A DNA stretch of 64,000 bases from positions 1-64,000 of the forward strand of contig JANBRJ010000065.1 of the NCBI GenBank assembly GCA_027577595.1. Reading direction: 5' to 3'. A model generated the notes under the pieces. That model did not search any database and was not told the origin of the DNA. It saw only the letters and a program-made list of their open reading frames with translations. Origin of the DNA: Coemansia sp. RSA 487 (Eukaryota; Kickxellomycota; Kickxellomycetes; Kickxellales; Kickxellaceae). The translations under genes were made by a program, and so were the position numbers. Below are positions 21,120 to 30,624 of the stretch, piece by piece (the stretch's first letter is position 1; the number at the start of each line of letters is the position of its first letter).

Positions 21120-21370
21120 TCAGCCAACCTTAGCGCGCGCACGCAAACACCAGCTTTGCTTGTGTTTGCATCCCCTTCAAACGATCTTTTTTCTACTTGT
21201 AACGCTATCCTAAAATCCCCATCCCCCATTTCTTTTATCTATACTGATCATACCTTCTATTTTCGAGCACATCTGTAGACACCATACACAAACGAGCAGA
21301 GAATATACTCACTCGCCACTTTTTCAAACGTACCCTGTAAACACAAAAGCACTAGCAACTCTACAGAACA

Positions 21371-22432
21371 ATGGGTTGTGGAGCCAGCAAAGAAATTCTG
21401 GAGGAGAAGCGCAACAACGATGAGATCGACAACCAGCTGCGCAGGGAGCGCATGAACTTGCGCAACGAGGTGAAGATGCTGCTTCTCGGAGCCGGTGAGT
21501 CGGGAAAGAGCACGATCATCAAGCAGATGAAGCTGATCCACGACGGCGGGTACAGCCAGGAGGAGCGAGAGTCGTTCAAGGAAGTGATATTCTCAAACAC
21601 AATCCAGTCGATGCGGGTGCTGCTTGAAGCAATGGATGCGCTGCACATCACGCTGCAGCGCGGAGAGAACCAGGGCCACGCCAACGTCATCATGAACATG
21701 CCCAGCCAAATCGAAGCCGAATGCCTGCCGATCGAGGTGACCAACGCAGTCAAGGCGCTGTGGACCGACGAGGGCGTGCGCGAGTGCTTCAAGCGGTCCA
21801 ACGAGTTCCAGCTCAACGACTCGGCGTCGTACTACTTTGACTCGATTGGCCGCATCTGCCAGGACGTGTACCTGCCCACGGACCAGGACGTGCTGCGGTC
21901 GCGTGTCAAGACGACGGGTATCAACGAGACGATCTTCCGTGTCGGCGAGCTGACGTACCGCATGCTTGACGTTGGTGGCCAGAGGTCGGAGCGCAAGAAG
22001 TGGATCCACTGCTTCGAAAACGTCACAGCTATTTTGTTCCTTGTGGCGATCTCGGAGTACGACCAGGTTCTGATCGAGGACGACACCGTCAACCGCATGC
22101 AGGAGGCGCTGACACTGTTCGACTCGATTTGCAACTCGCGGTGGTTCGTCAAGACGTCCATCATCTTGTTCCTCAACAAGATGGATATCTTCCGCGAAAA
22201 GCTGCCGCACTCGCCCATGAAGAAGTACTTCCCCGACTTTGAGGGCGGCAACGACATTGACGCGGCCTCCGAGTACATTCTCAAGCGCTTCGTGTCGCTC
22301 AACCAGTCCGACGCCAAGCAAATCTACACGCACTTTACTTGCGCTACTGATACGACGCAGATAAGGTTTGTTATGGCCGCCGTCAACGACATTATCATTC
22401 AGATGAACCTGCGCGATTGCGGATTACTCTAA
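21371..22432 (+). CDS. Heterotrimeric G-protein alpha subunit, fungal group I (Gpa1/GNA-1 type)
   Basis: Membrane-anchored GTPase that relays seven-transmembrane receptor signals, in fungi for pheromone, nutrient and growth responses. All key elements are seen in 353 residues. MGCGASK gives Gly2 for myristoylation and Cys3 for palmitoylation. The P-loop is GAGESGKS (40-47). Switch I carries Arg178 (RSRVKTTG), switch II is DVGGQ with Gln204, the base-recognition motif is NKMD (269-272), and TCAT is near 324. The C-terminus CGLL has Cys at -4, the site used by pertussis toxin in Gi-class proteins. The helical domain matches GNA-1-type proteins (ALWTDEGVRECFKRSNEFQL). The gene is intronless in its coding part and has an unusually long upstream region. 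Confidence 0.97.
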   Translation: MGCGASKEILEEKRNNDEIDNQLRRERMNLRNEVKMLLLGAGESGKSTIIKQMKLIHDGGYSQEERESFKEVIFSNTIQSMRVLLEAMDALHITLQRGENQGHANVIMNMPSQIEAECLPIEVTNAVKALWTDEGVRECFKRSNEFQLNDSASYYFDSIGRICQDVYLPTDQDVLRSRVKTTGINETIFRVGELTYRMLDVGGQRSERKKWIHCFENVTAILFLVAISEYDQVLIEDDTVNRMQEALTLFDSICNSRWFVKTSIILFLNKMDIFREKLPHSPMKKYFPDFEGGNDIDAASEYILKRFVSLNQSDAKQIYTHFTCATDTTQIRFVMAAVNDIIIQMNLRDCGLL

Positions 22433-23968
22433 ATATCCCCCTTACTGGCTTTGGGGAAGAGGATCCGTGTTATGTGCTCTGAATCTTCATGTATCCTCCT
22501 CTTCCCATCTGCATATTATTGTGTTATCCCTCAACCCCCTCCCCCTTTCTCCAAACCCCTCGCAACATCCTCTTTATCAATCTTTTGTTTTTTCTCCCTT
22601 TGCCTATTTTTTTTTACTGTGCTCTTTATATTTTTTACTTGGTGGCAGAGAGAAAGATTCTGATACTGTTTTGTTGTTGCAGAAACGGGAATGGGTGAAA
22701 AATCAAACAAAGGCAACCTACATTCCAAACTTTTTTTTCTCAGTTTCTGCTTTCCTTTCCGTTGGTCTACTTTTGAGTACTACCAACGCTTTTACCCGGT
22801 TCTTTCTTAATTCTATAATAATATTGAACTCGTGTCTTATTAACGACGGACTATGTAACGTCAAAAGCGAAGAAATATGAAAAAAAGACAAGCGCATTTT
22901 TCATGTTTGCAGCGTTATCTTTAAAAACAATGGCATGCATGGTCTTCTGATGTACTGCTACACTGATACACACAGATGCAGTGCACGGGTACATATTTAA
23001 TGTTTCTGTTTCACAAAGTTCTTTTTTCATTAAAGTGGAAAAAGCAAGGAATAACTGGGCCAAGAAAAACGACATTCAGTCCCAAAAAAAGATAACAAAT
23101 GTATTTTTAGAAGCAGTTTGGTGATCTTCAGTCCTTTTGCGCCCTGAAAAGGAAAGTGATGGCTGGGAATTGCGAAGCTTTTAATGCAAGGGGGAAATGG
23201 AGAATCACTGAATTTGAGGGGAGAAGAATAGGAAAAATAAGAATGGAATTAACAGCTGCATCAGATGGGGGCGAAAGAATGAGTTGCTGTCAGCAGGTTT
23301 TGGCCTTGTGAGCCGGACCTTTTGCAACGTAGAAAAGTGTTGTTTTGTTTTGTTTTGTTTTGTTTCCCACCCTTGCTTCGCAGGTGACAAAGCAAGCAAG
23401 AGGCGGCGCATTCATATGTTGTAGATTGACAAGCGTAGGGAAAATGAAACAGAGCGGAGAGCATTTGGGCGTAATTCTGGCAATTGGTGATTACGTCTTC
23501 TTGGCAACAAATGGAAACCAAGCAACCCAAAAGAAGCCGCTACCCCGGGGGTGGGGCAAATCCCAATCCGTTATGATGTGCAACCGAAAAAGGGATGGTA
23601 GCAGAAAGGCAAACAAATGCACAAACGAGCGAGTTTGTTTGTTTGCCCTGATATTCTTTTGCCCTCGTTTAAAATGTCTCTTGTTTCGGACGCCTTCCCT
23701 TGCTTTTCTTCCTCTTTCATCTTATTCCTTCGCCTTACTCTTTTTTTCCCTCTCTCTTTGAATCGCCTATTCATTCCCCCACATAACCTTTTTTTCTGCA
23801 TTTCGAAGGAGGAAACAAACACACATATCCATACCTACCCTTATTTCCTTGCTCTGCTCTACTCTACTCCACAAGCTCGTTGCATTCCACTCGTAAACCG
23901 TTCTCCCGTCCTCATATTTTATATTATTATAAACTATAGCCAAGCTTAGTTACATTCACACTTCAACG
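22433..23968. other. Intergenic region between G-alpha and GCLM
   Basis: Both neighbours are on the + strand. The first part is the G-alpha 3' flank, very T-rich. A run of TTTTG pentamers lies at about 23340-23365. The segment 23690-23940 is pyrimidine-rich and probably the GCLM promoter. I found no supported gene. Confidence 0.55.
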
Positions 23969-24639
23969 ATGACGCGGAGAAAACAGCAGATAACCGAAAA
24001 GGTTCCAACGACGCCGCGCAAGGTCATTGTGTATACCAATAACCTGATGACATCCGAGGCAGCACGCAACACCACGGCAGTCGAAAGCTCCAAAGAGCTG
24101 GTCAGCTCACTTGCCGACACGCTGAACACTGCGCTGGTGATAGTTACGTCGTTTAGATTCAGCCCAGAACTTAATATGCTCGAGATAATTGATCCGCCCA
24201 ACAAGCGCAACAACATCATTGCCAAAGGATATAAGGACTACGTACTATCAGGTAAGTTTTCTTTTTTAGTATTCAACTTCTTTCCTTCCTTTTTTGGACA
24301 TAAAGTGGTGGAAGTTCGTGTTTTATTTTGCACACTTCCATACTAAAAACCTCGTGGCTTGTTATTTCTGCTTTTCATTTCATGCCCAATTACATCATCT
24401 TTGGGGTTTTTTTCCTTCTTTGACGAAAGGAAATTTCTCCCCCTTCATTTGAATGGATAGTCAAGCTTTTCATCCTTCCGGCAGCCGCAGATACGTTCAA
24501 CCGCCCCTCGCACGTCTATGTACGCCAAGCAATGGAGTGTCTGCAGCGGCAGCTGGGGTCTGTGAAGATCGATGAGCTTTTCGTATCGTTCTCCGATATC
24601 TCTATGGGCAACAACAACAACAGCAGCAGCAGCAGCAGC

Positions 24640-24683
<44 letters not shown>

Positions 24684-25599
24684 CAGCGGCAGCGGTGCTT
24701 CAGACGAAGACGAGCTTGCAGCCGACATAAGCGACTCCAGTTTCAGCAGCGACGCCGAGGCGCCTTCGATCCGGAGAAGGAGAAGAAGAAGAAATCAGAA
24801 AAATGCACACCGTCGGCACGCCGCATCGCCACAATCAGGCACGCCGTCGCCGGGCGCAGCAAGCCCCAGTGCAAGACACCGCAGCCAGCTCGAGAGAGCC
24901 TCTTCGGTCTCATCGTCGGCAGCCCCATCAGCCTCCACCCACACACAGCAAGCCAACGACAACGACAGCAGCAGCAGCGGCGGAAGCGGTGTCGGGTGCA
25001 ACGGCATGGACCGGTACATCAAATTATGGCGCGCAATCAACCGGCTCCGCACAGCAGGCGACGTGGACAAGATCGGGCTCTGCGACCTCACCCGGGAGCA
25101 GCTCGAGAACCTGTGCGACAAATCGGGCATCATCCCCGATATGCTGCAGGTGCGCGTGGGCGAGACGAGCATCATCGATATAACGACGCCTGTGAGCGAA
25201 GAAGCCGAGCCCTCGTTTGAGACAACAACAACGACGGCGGCAACAACGCCAAGTAGCGCAGCAGTGTCCTCAACAGATCCGCTGGACGATGATCTCCGCG
25301 AGTATGCGCGCAACCATGGCATATCTATCAGAACACACACAGACAGTGTGGATATGCTGCCCGATGAGGCGTTCCAGACCCTGGCGACTGACTTCAGGAT
25401 CAACGAAAAGTTCCCTACCACCGAAGTTCCTAGGAACGGGTTCAAGATGGACTTTATGCGTCCCCGGTGGATTGCCAACTACAGCGTCTTTCTCAAAACC
25501 AGAGGCCTGGTCGCCAACAGAGGATACATCGTCATGGCTAGCTCCGACACTGTTCTCGATCCCAACAGCATTTCCAAGTACTATGGCGACGACTCTTAG
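23969..25599 (+). CDS. Glutamate-cysteine ligase modifier (regulatory) subunit, two exons
   Basis: GCLM binds the catalytic ligase and raises its affinity for glutamate and its resistance to glutathione feedback, in the first step of glutathione synthesis. Exon 1 is 23969-24251 and exon 2 is 24461-25599. The 209-base intron has GTAAGT and TAG ends and joins in phase 1 to give VLSVKLFIL, matching the animal KVSAKLFIV segment. The product has 473 residues, against about 274 in human. The excess is mostly a disordered insert (about 140-255) with poly-Asn/Ser, Asp/Glu and Arg-rich parts. Conserved blocks are QLGSVKIDELFVSF, IGLCDLTREQLENLC, LREYARNHGISIRTH and the C-terminal YSVFLKTRGLVANRGYIVMAS. 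The fold is that of aldo-keto reductases. It converges on eIF2-alpha. Confidence 0.88.
24252..24460 (+). other. Intron of the GCLM gene
   Basis: The donor GTAAGTTTTC starts at 24252 and the acceptor GGATAG ends at 24460. The join restores GTC for Val and continues a conserved beta-strand, which supports it strongly. Confidence 0.85.
24609..24681 (+). repeat. AAC/AGC trinucleotide tract (poly-Asn/Ser) inside GCLM
   Basis: In-frame AAC, AGC and again AAC triplets encode about four Asn, a Ser block and about fourteen Asn. The tract lies within the disordered insert of the GCLM protein and is a candidate for length variation. Confidence 0.9.
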
Positions 25600-25708
25600 T
25601 CTTATTTTTGGTTCTTTTCTTTTTTTTTTGTCGGCTATCTTTCAATTCAAAGATATAAAATTCACAGCCTTAGGAAAAAACAAAACACCTTACATGCTCT
25701 TTTTTGAT

Positions 25709-26614
25709 TTACTCGAGGTCGTCCGAGTCGTCGCCTGACACGTCGGCGTTCTCGCGCTCGGCGCGCTCCATCAGATCCTGCAGCTCCTTCTCGTCGTACT
25801 CCGAGACCAGCTTGGGCTTCATGACGACGGTGAGCTTGCCGCCCTGCTCGGCCTCAATGGCCTTCTTGGCAGCCTCGATGGCACGCTCCATCAGCTCAAT
25901 GTCCTCAGTCTTGTTGATGGATGTTGTCGACATAACATATGTGGGCGGGGCGATCAGGCGAACCTTGATAGGCGTCTCCTCGGTCGACACGCTCTCGGCT
26001 GCCTTGATGGCCCTCCTGACAGCCTCAACGCCCTCGAACCCGTAGCACTGGATCTCGAGATCCGCCCTCAGCTTGACCTTCTGTGGCGTAAGCCTCCTAG
26101 CAATGTTGGCCATCAGCTCTTCATAAAGCGTGCTGTCCAGGTCGAACTCGCCAAAGACAGCCTCGGGGCTGGCGATTGCCATCTTGAAGGCGTCATATGC
26201 GTGGCCATACTTTTTGTAAAGCGGCCACCCGACCTTTTCGTACAAAGCCTCGGGCTCCATATCCAGCTTCTTGGCCACATGCGTGATCACCGAGTGGACC
26301 ATCTTGGACTTTTGGTACTTTTCGTTGCACTGTGTCGCCTCCTCCGGTGTCACTTTGCTCTTGGACAAATCAATGTACCCCTTTTCCGTATCGACCCTTT
26401 GCACCAGTGCCGCCTCACGCCTCCCTACGCGCACCAGCTTTTGCACTGACCGAATTCGGCGCTTGCTTAGCTCCTTCATCAGTATGACGCCCTCAATGGT
26501 GCCGTACTCTTCAAGCTCGACATATGCTCCCACCTCTTTGATGCTGGTGATTCTCACCATTACCACATCATCGACCTCTGGAAACTTTGACTCGTAAAAA
26601 CGGCAAGATGACAT
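25709..26614 (-). CDS. SUI2: Translation initiation factor eIF2 alpha subunit
   Basis: Regulatory subunit of the eIF2-GTP-Met-tRNAi ternary complex. The N-terminal S1/OB domain (FPEVDDVVMVRITSIKEVGAYVELEEY) is followed by the regulatory loop KELSKRRIRS, in which Ser50 is the equivalent of the Ser51 site of Gcn2-type kinases. Next comes RVDTEKGYIDLSKSKV, then the helical domain (YEKVGWPLYKKYGHAYDAF) and the alpha-beta domain (IKVRLIAPPTYVMSTTSINK). The acidic C-terminus ends GDDSDDLE, a likely CK2-type target. In animals and yeast the residues before the site read LLSELS; here they read LMKELS. 301 residues is normal. The gene is intronless and converges on GCLM with a 109-base gap. Confidence 0.97.
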   Translation of the reverse strand: MSSCRFYESKFPEVDDVVMVRITSIKEVGAYVELEEYGTIEGVILMKELSKRRIRSVQKLVRVGRREAALVQRVDTEKGYIDLSKSKVTPEEATQCNEKYQKSKMVHSVITHVAKKLDMEPEALYEKVGWPLYKKYGHAYDAFKMAIASPEAVFGEFDLDSTLYEELMANIARRLTPQKVKLRADLEIQCYGFEGVEAVRRAIKAAESVSTEETPIKVRLIAPPTYVMSTTSINKTEDIELMERAIEAAKKAIEAEQGGKLTVVMKPKLVSEYDEKELQDLMERAERENADVSGDDSDDLE

Positions 26615-27715
26615 TTTTTTCCCTTTGTTAATTCGAAATCGGACCGTTTGCCTTTGGATTTATCTAGATGTAATATAAAATAATGCCAAGCCTGTCAGAA
26701 TGAAGAAGTATAAAAGAAAGGCAAACACAGATTAATTAGTGTAAAAAAAAAGAGAAAGGAAAAGAATTGGGGCAGAAAAAATGAAAAGCCAAAAAGGGGC
26801 AGAAAATTTTGCATATCTTTTTTTACCTTTTCCATAAAGCAAGACTTGTTGATTTTGCTAGTGACGCATTGCTGATCACCTCGCTGCTGTTAAATACCCC
26901 TTAGGCACTACAAAAAATATTTCATGCGAAACCACATAAATCCACGCAAGTTTGGCTGTGTTTTTGGCATTTATGTGGTTGTACAGGTTATGTTGTTTGT
27001 GGGAAAACATAGTTACCTGTGGCCTTATTCGGTGTATACAAAGTGCTAACTTTGCAAACTGTCTCTTGTTTCTATTGTTATTCACTTGCACTTTGCTGTC
27101 GATTCTCCGACCACACACAATGTTCGGCTCCATATAGAGTCGCACCGGCAATCATGTGCTTTGACTCGACATGATCCGCTCTTTTTCTTGTCTGCTTACA
27201 TATAAAAAGTATATTCCTTTTGACTTTATGTGTATTGTCCTCAAAGTCCACTCAGTTCTGCCAGTGTGTCTTCCGCTCTTTGAAAATAGCAGAGCACAAC
27301 ACAGTCAATATCTCTGGAAATAGAGATCAAAACAGCTCGTTTCTCTATTAGCAGCAATTCATGTGTATGAATCTCAGGCAGCCTTTTTTCATGTGACAAC
27401 ACATTGAGTCTAGTCTTTTTTAGAGCCCCGCGCTTTCTCATCACATTTTAAAAGTTTGATCACAAGAGAAAAAGAATGGAGGAGGCTGGGACAAGACAGT
27501 GCATACAAGTTAAATGGTTATCTGGCGAGCCTTTCCCCTCCTTCTCTTTCACAAGCTTTCGTAACAATTAAACGATTCATATTTTCTGCTTTCTTGTAAT
27601 GCGAATCTATAGCATATAAACAATCCTTTGTTATTTTACAAGAATGTGCATTTCTACTGTTATCTAACCCGGCTCTTGTATATTCCTGTATTTTTATTTA
27701 ACTGATATTCGAGCA
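26615..27715. promoter_or_regulatory. Divergent intergenic region between eIF2-alpha and the Pex30-like gene
   Basis: The genes on both sides face outward. A TATA-like TATAAAAAG lies at 27201-27209 on the + strand, and TGACTCGAC, an element also seen near 3475, lies at 27162-27170. The last bases before the Pex30-like ATG (TTTAACTGATATTCGAG) resemble an intron 3' end, but I found no convincing upstream exon. No gene is supported here. Confidence 0.45.
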
Positions 27716-29803
27716 ATGCACGACTATAACATTACCACGTTCGCTTCGCCAACGTATTGCGAGTATTGCGGTGGGTTCCTCTGGGGGCTCACAAAGCAAG
27801 GCGTGCGCTGTGGAAAGTGCAAAACAACAGCGCACAAGAAATGCGCACTAATAGCAGAGACGCAGTGTACAGGCGACAGGGGGCTGGCAACACTGGTTCC
27901 CGCATCGCCGCTGTTTTCAGTATCGTCGCCGGGCAGTTCTAGCGCCACAATAAGCTCTCCAACGGATAGCACGTACATATCGCAGCTGGACAGCATGTTC
28001 TGGCAGCAGCTGGACGAGGAGGTGAAGCTCAACGACCTAGTATCCGCCCAGGCAGAACAGCCTCTTTCGTTGTTCCAAACGCTACCCTCAAACTTTATGC
28101 AGTTCACTGCAAAGCTCGCACCCCTGGCCTTGGTTAACCGAGCGGCCATAGCCATTGTTATGTGGAGACGCCCAAAGCACTCGGTTGCTGCAATGGCAGT
28201 GTACACGATGTACTGCTTGCGGCCAAACCTTCTCCTGGCAACGCCACTGATGGTGCTCATTGCATACATTGTGTTTAACTACTTCAACAGCGAGCACTGG
28301 CATGGCGGTTCCTCGTTGGATGGCGCATCAAGTAGCGCTAGGGCTGAGTCCCCCAGCATTAATGCTCTGCCAGCGGATTCTGCGGACGATCACCGCAGAG
28401 CATCGTCGCAAACTACGGCTTCAGCGGTATCAAGCTCGATGAGGGGGCGGAGCAGCACAAGCAGCTCGATTATCAGGATGAGGAGACGTGGCTCGCAGCC
28501 GCCAGCAAGCCCGTACCCACAAATAAAGCAGTCGCCGACTCTGTCAAAACCAACAAACACAAAGTCACCTGGCTCTTCATCTTCCCCACCCGAAGCAGCG
28601 CAGAATCCAGCAGACACACACGCGACCATGTCAGCAAACAGCTCGGCTAAAGCTGCGGAGGAAACATATGACGATGTATCGGTAGCATCGCCTCTTTCCT
28701 CGCCAAAAGGAAGGATGCTTGTGCGGGCACGTAGCAGCTCAGCGAATGCAGCTGACGGACGCAATGCGAAGGTGCGACAACGAACCGACTTGGAGGCCAT
28801 ATTTGGCGTAGCAAGCTTTGGGAGTGCGCGACACACCGAGAACGTCCATACGACGCAGATAATGACGGGAACATACGTGCATATCTACGACTGGATCGCT
28901 GCGCACAACCATATGGTCGACTGGTCGCAGCCAGAAGTGACATGGCGTATCCTCGCTGCGTGTGTATGTGCGCAGCTTGGCTTGCTTGTGGTGGTTTACT
29001 GGGTCCCATGGTACATGCTATTTTTGGTGGGTGGAAACTCGGCTTTGCTGTCAATGTCGCCACACATGCGGGCGTTTGCAAAAGTGTATGGCTTCGAATG
29101 CGTCCTTTGCATTCACGAGTGGATGGTGCTAAAGTGGTTGCGGCTGCGCATCGACGTTTTGCGGATGCCGGTGGTCCGCTGGGTGTTGCGCAGAAGGAAG
29201 CAGCGGAGCCGGGCTGCCACCAAACATCGCAGCACAAGCTTTAGGTCGGTGGGGGCATCGGTGTCGCAAAGCGGGAATACCGGCTACTTTGGCACATACA
29301 GCAGTGACAGCGACAGCGACAGCGACAACGGGTATGGGCTGCACAGTGGGTACCTGACCCCGCCGCCGCTTCTCTCGCTGGCAAGCAGCACCGCCGCGTC
29401 AAGTACTGCGACGCTTGTGCGGCGGCCGCACATGGTCAGCGTATTCGAGAACCAGCGGTGGTGGCTGGGGTTTGGATGGATCCCGCGGCTCGGGACGAAC
29501 GAAAGAGCCAAATGGAGCGACGAGACAGGAAAGAGGAAATACGCATCGATCAACGACTTTATGCCCGTTGATGGGTATGAGTGGGCGGACGAAGGCAATG
29601 GCTGGGAGGTCGACAAGTACTGGGCGCTGCCTGTGCGCACGGACGAGGACGGATGGGTGTACACCGACAACTTTTGGCGCCATCCATCGCCCGCATCGTC
29701 GATGGTGTCTTCCTACACAAGGCGGCGCAAGTGGATGCGCAAAGTGCGCCCAAGAGGCAGCCGCCAGGAGACTGCACATGCGGCGGTATCCACAACTCCA
29801 TGA
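27716..29803 (+). CDS. C1-domain plus Pex24p/Pex30-type dysferlin-domain membrane protein
   Basis: The first 51 residues are a complete C1 zinc domain. The ligand pattern is His2, then Cys15, Cys18, Cys32, Cys35, His40, Cys43 and Cys51 with canonical spacings, plus the PTYCEYCGGFLWGLTKQG core typical of diacylglycerol or phorbol-ester binders. A Pex24p-type membrane region follows, with hydrophobic stretches at about 162-190 (YCLRPNLLLATPLMVLIAYI) and 413-441 (CAQLGLLVVVYWVPWYMLFL). Between them is a disordered Ser-rich segment. The C-terminus (about 573-682) is a dysferlin N/C pair (FENQRWWLGFGWIPRL, VDGYEWADEGNGWEVD, DEDGWVYTDNFW). Pex30-family proteins shape ER domains where peroxisomes and lipid droplets form. 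The ATG precedes the first zinc ligand directly. 695 residues, no intron. Confidence 0.85.
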   Translation: MHDYNITTFASPTYCEYCGGFLWGLTKQGVRCGKCKTTAHKKCALIAETQCTGDRGLATLVPASPLFSVSSPGSSSATISSPTDSTYISQLDSMFWQQLDEEVKLNDLVSAQAEQPLSLFQTLPSNFMQFTAKLAPLALVNRAAIAIVMWRRPKHSVAAMAVYTMYCLRPNLLLATPLMVLIAYIVFNYFNSEHWHGGSSLDGASSSARAESPSINALPADSADDHRRASSQTTASAVSSSMRGRSSTSSSIIRMRRRGSQPPASPYPQIKQSPTLSKPTNTKSPGSSSSPPEAAQNPADTHATMSANSSAKAAEETYDDVSVASPLSSPKGRMLVRARSSSANAADGRNAKVRQRTDLEAIFGVASFGSARHTENVHTTQIMTGTYVHIYDWIAAHNHMVDWSQPEVTWRILAACVCAQLGLLVVVYWVPWYMLFLVGGNSALLSMSPHMRAFAKVYGFECVLCIHEWMVLKWLRLRIDVLRMPVVRWVLRRRKQRSRAATKHRSTSFRSVGASVSQSGNTGYFGTYSSDSDSDSDNGYGLHSGYLTPPPLLSLASSTAASSTATLVRRPHMVSVFENQRWWLGFGWIPRLGTNERAKWSDETGKRKYASINDFMPVDGYEWADEGNGWEVDKYWALPVRTDEDGWVYTDNFWRHPSPASSMVSSYTRRRKWMRKVRPRGSRQETAHAAVSTTP

Positions 29804-29877
29804 AACGATTAATTGCTTCCAATCAACGGCATCTCTACAATGTCAATATAAATAACTAGCTGTGATAACAATTAGGC

Positions 29878-29904
29878 TTGCAAGTCAATGAGTCGGACTT
29901 GCAA
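29878..29904. other. Perfect hairpin in the 3' flank of the Pex30-like gene
   Basis: TTGCAAGTC (29878-29886) and GACTTGCAA (29896-29904) are exact reverse complements around a 9-base loop. It lies 75 bases past the stop codon, so it is probably within the 3' UTR. Function is unknown. Confidence 0.5.
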
Positions 29905-30615
29905 TATGACCAGCTCACATAGAACTAATCATATTGTTAAGGATCATATACCATTTGCTCCTCAATCATCGCCATCGTTTTATGATAGGGCTTTATGGCT
30001 ATAAAAACCATGTCTTTAATGCAAATAAACGAGAAGAGTTCCAGTTCTGCCAACTTGAAAAATTCTTGTGAAATATTGTATCACATACCCTGCGTAGCGA
30101 CACAACAACGTGAGCAACCCAGGTTCTGAAAATTGCCCACTGTCAACGTCGGTCATGTCTAGTTGCGTAGATCTAAGGATGATAGGCAAACTGAACACGA
30201 TGCCGGGCAATCTACTTCTCGATAGGACCAGTGGTGCCTGTGGAGACCCAGTGTGGTCTTGCTACTGACATGATGATTTGTCCGACATCCTCTGTTCTGC
30301 TGCTGGATGGTCGGTTCAAGATATTTTGTAGATGCCCGATATACGAGCTGACCGACCACGGATTATACTTGCCACTGAAACGGCCAATGTAATATTCACT
30401 ATACTAATCACGCGTAGTTTCTGGAATGGTCGACTTGTGGTTAGCAATAAGAGGACACGCTCGAGCGCTGTTATCAAGCGTCTTTTCGATTTTCTTGACG
30501 CTGAATCAAAACGAATCAGTCAATGAATCAGGACCATCGCGTGTATGTGGGAATCCGAGGCTAAAAGGGTGCTGTCATTAATGTCGTTAGCGCCTGACCC
30601 CATCTCCGCTAGCGG

Positions 30616-30624
30616 TATATAAAA
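30616..30624 (+). promoter_or_regulatory. Isolated TATA box
   Basis: TATATAAAA lies in a GC-richer pocket, 1.3 kb before the RhoGAP ATG. It could be a distal RhoGAP promoter or start a separate short transcript. Confidence 0.3.

Larger units (their letters stand above)
16262..21370. other. Large gene-poor region between velvet and G-alpha
   Basis: This is 5.1 kb without a recognisable gene, by far the longest gap here. The left end is the velvet promoter and includes TTCTAGAA (16390-16397), a heat-shock-element-like core. Further right are a GA-rich tract with GAAGAGTAA units (about 17130-17216), a 203-codon frame of unknown meaning (17831-18442), a TATA-like TATAAAACA (18990-18998), pyrimidine-rich blocks (about 19160-19340), CAACG pentamers (about 19738-19759) and a CAC/CAT-rich tract (about 20158-20230). 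A possible 5' leader exon and intron for G-alpha (donor 19459, acceptor 21278) would account for part of it. Confidence 0.5.

Noticed and set aside
25709-26614. Possible loss of the stress-kinase site in eIF2-alpha because the preceding residues read MK rather than LS
   Set aside because: The phosphorylated Ser and the downstream KRRIRS context are intact; only the less critical residues before it differ.
27685-27715. TTTAACTGATATTCGAG before the Pex30-like ATG as an intron 3' end
   Set aside because: It resembles a branch site and acceptor, but no matching donor or upstream coding exon could be found, and the C1 domain is already complete from the ATG.
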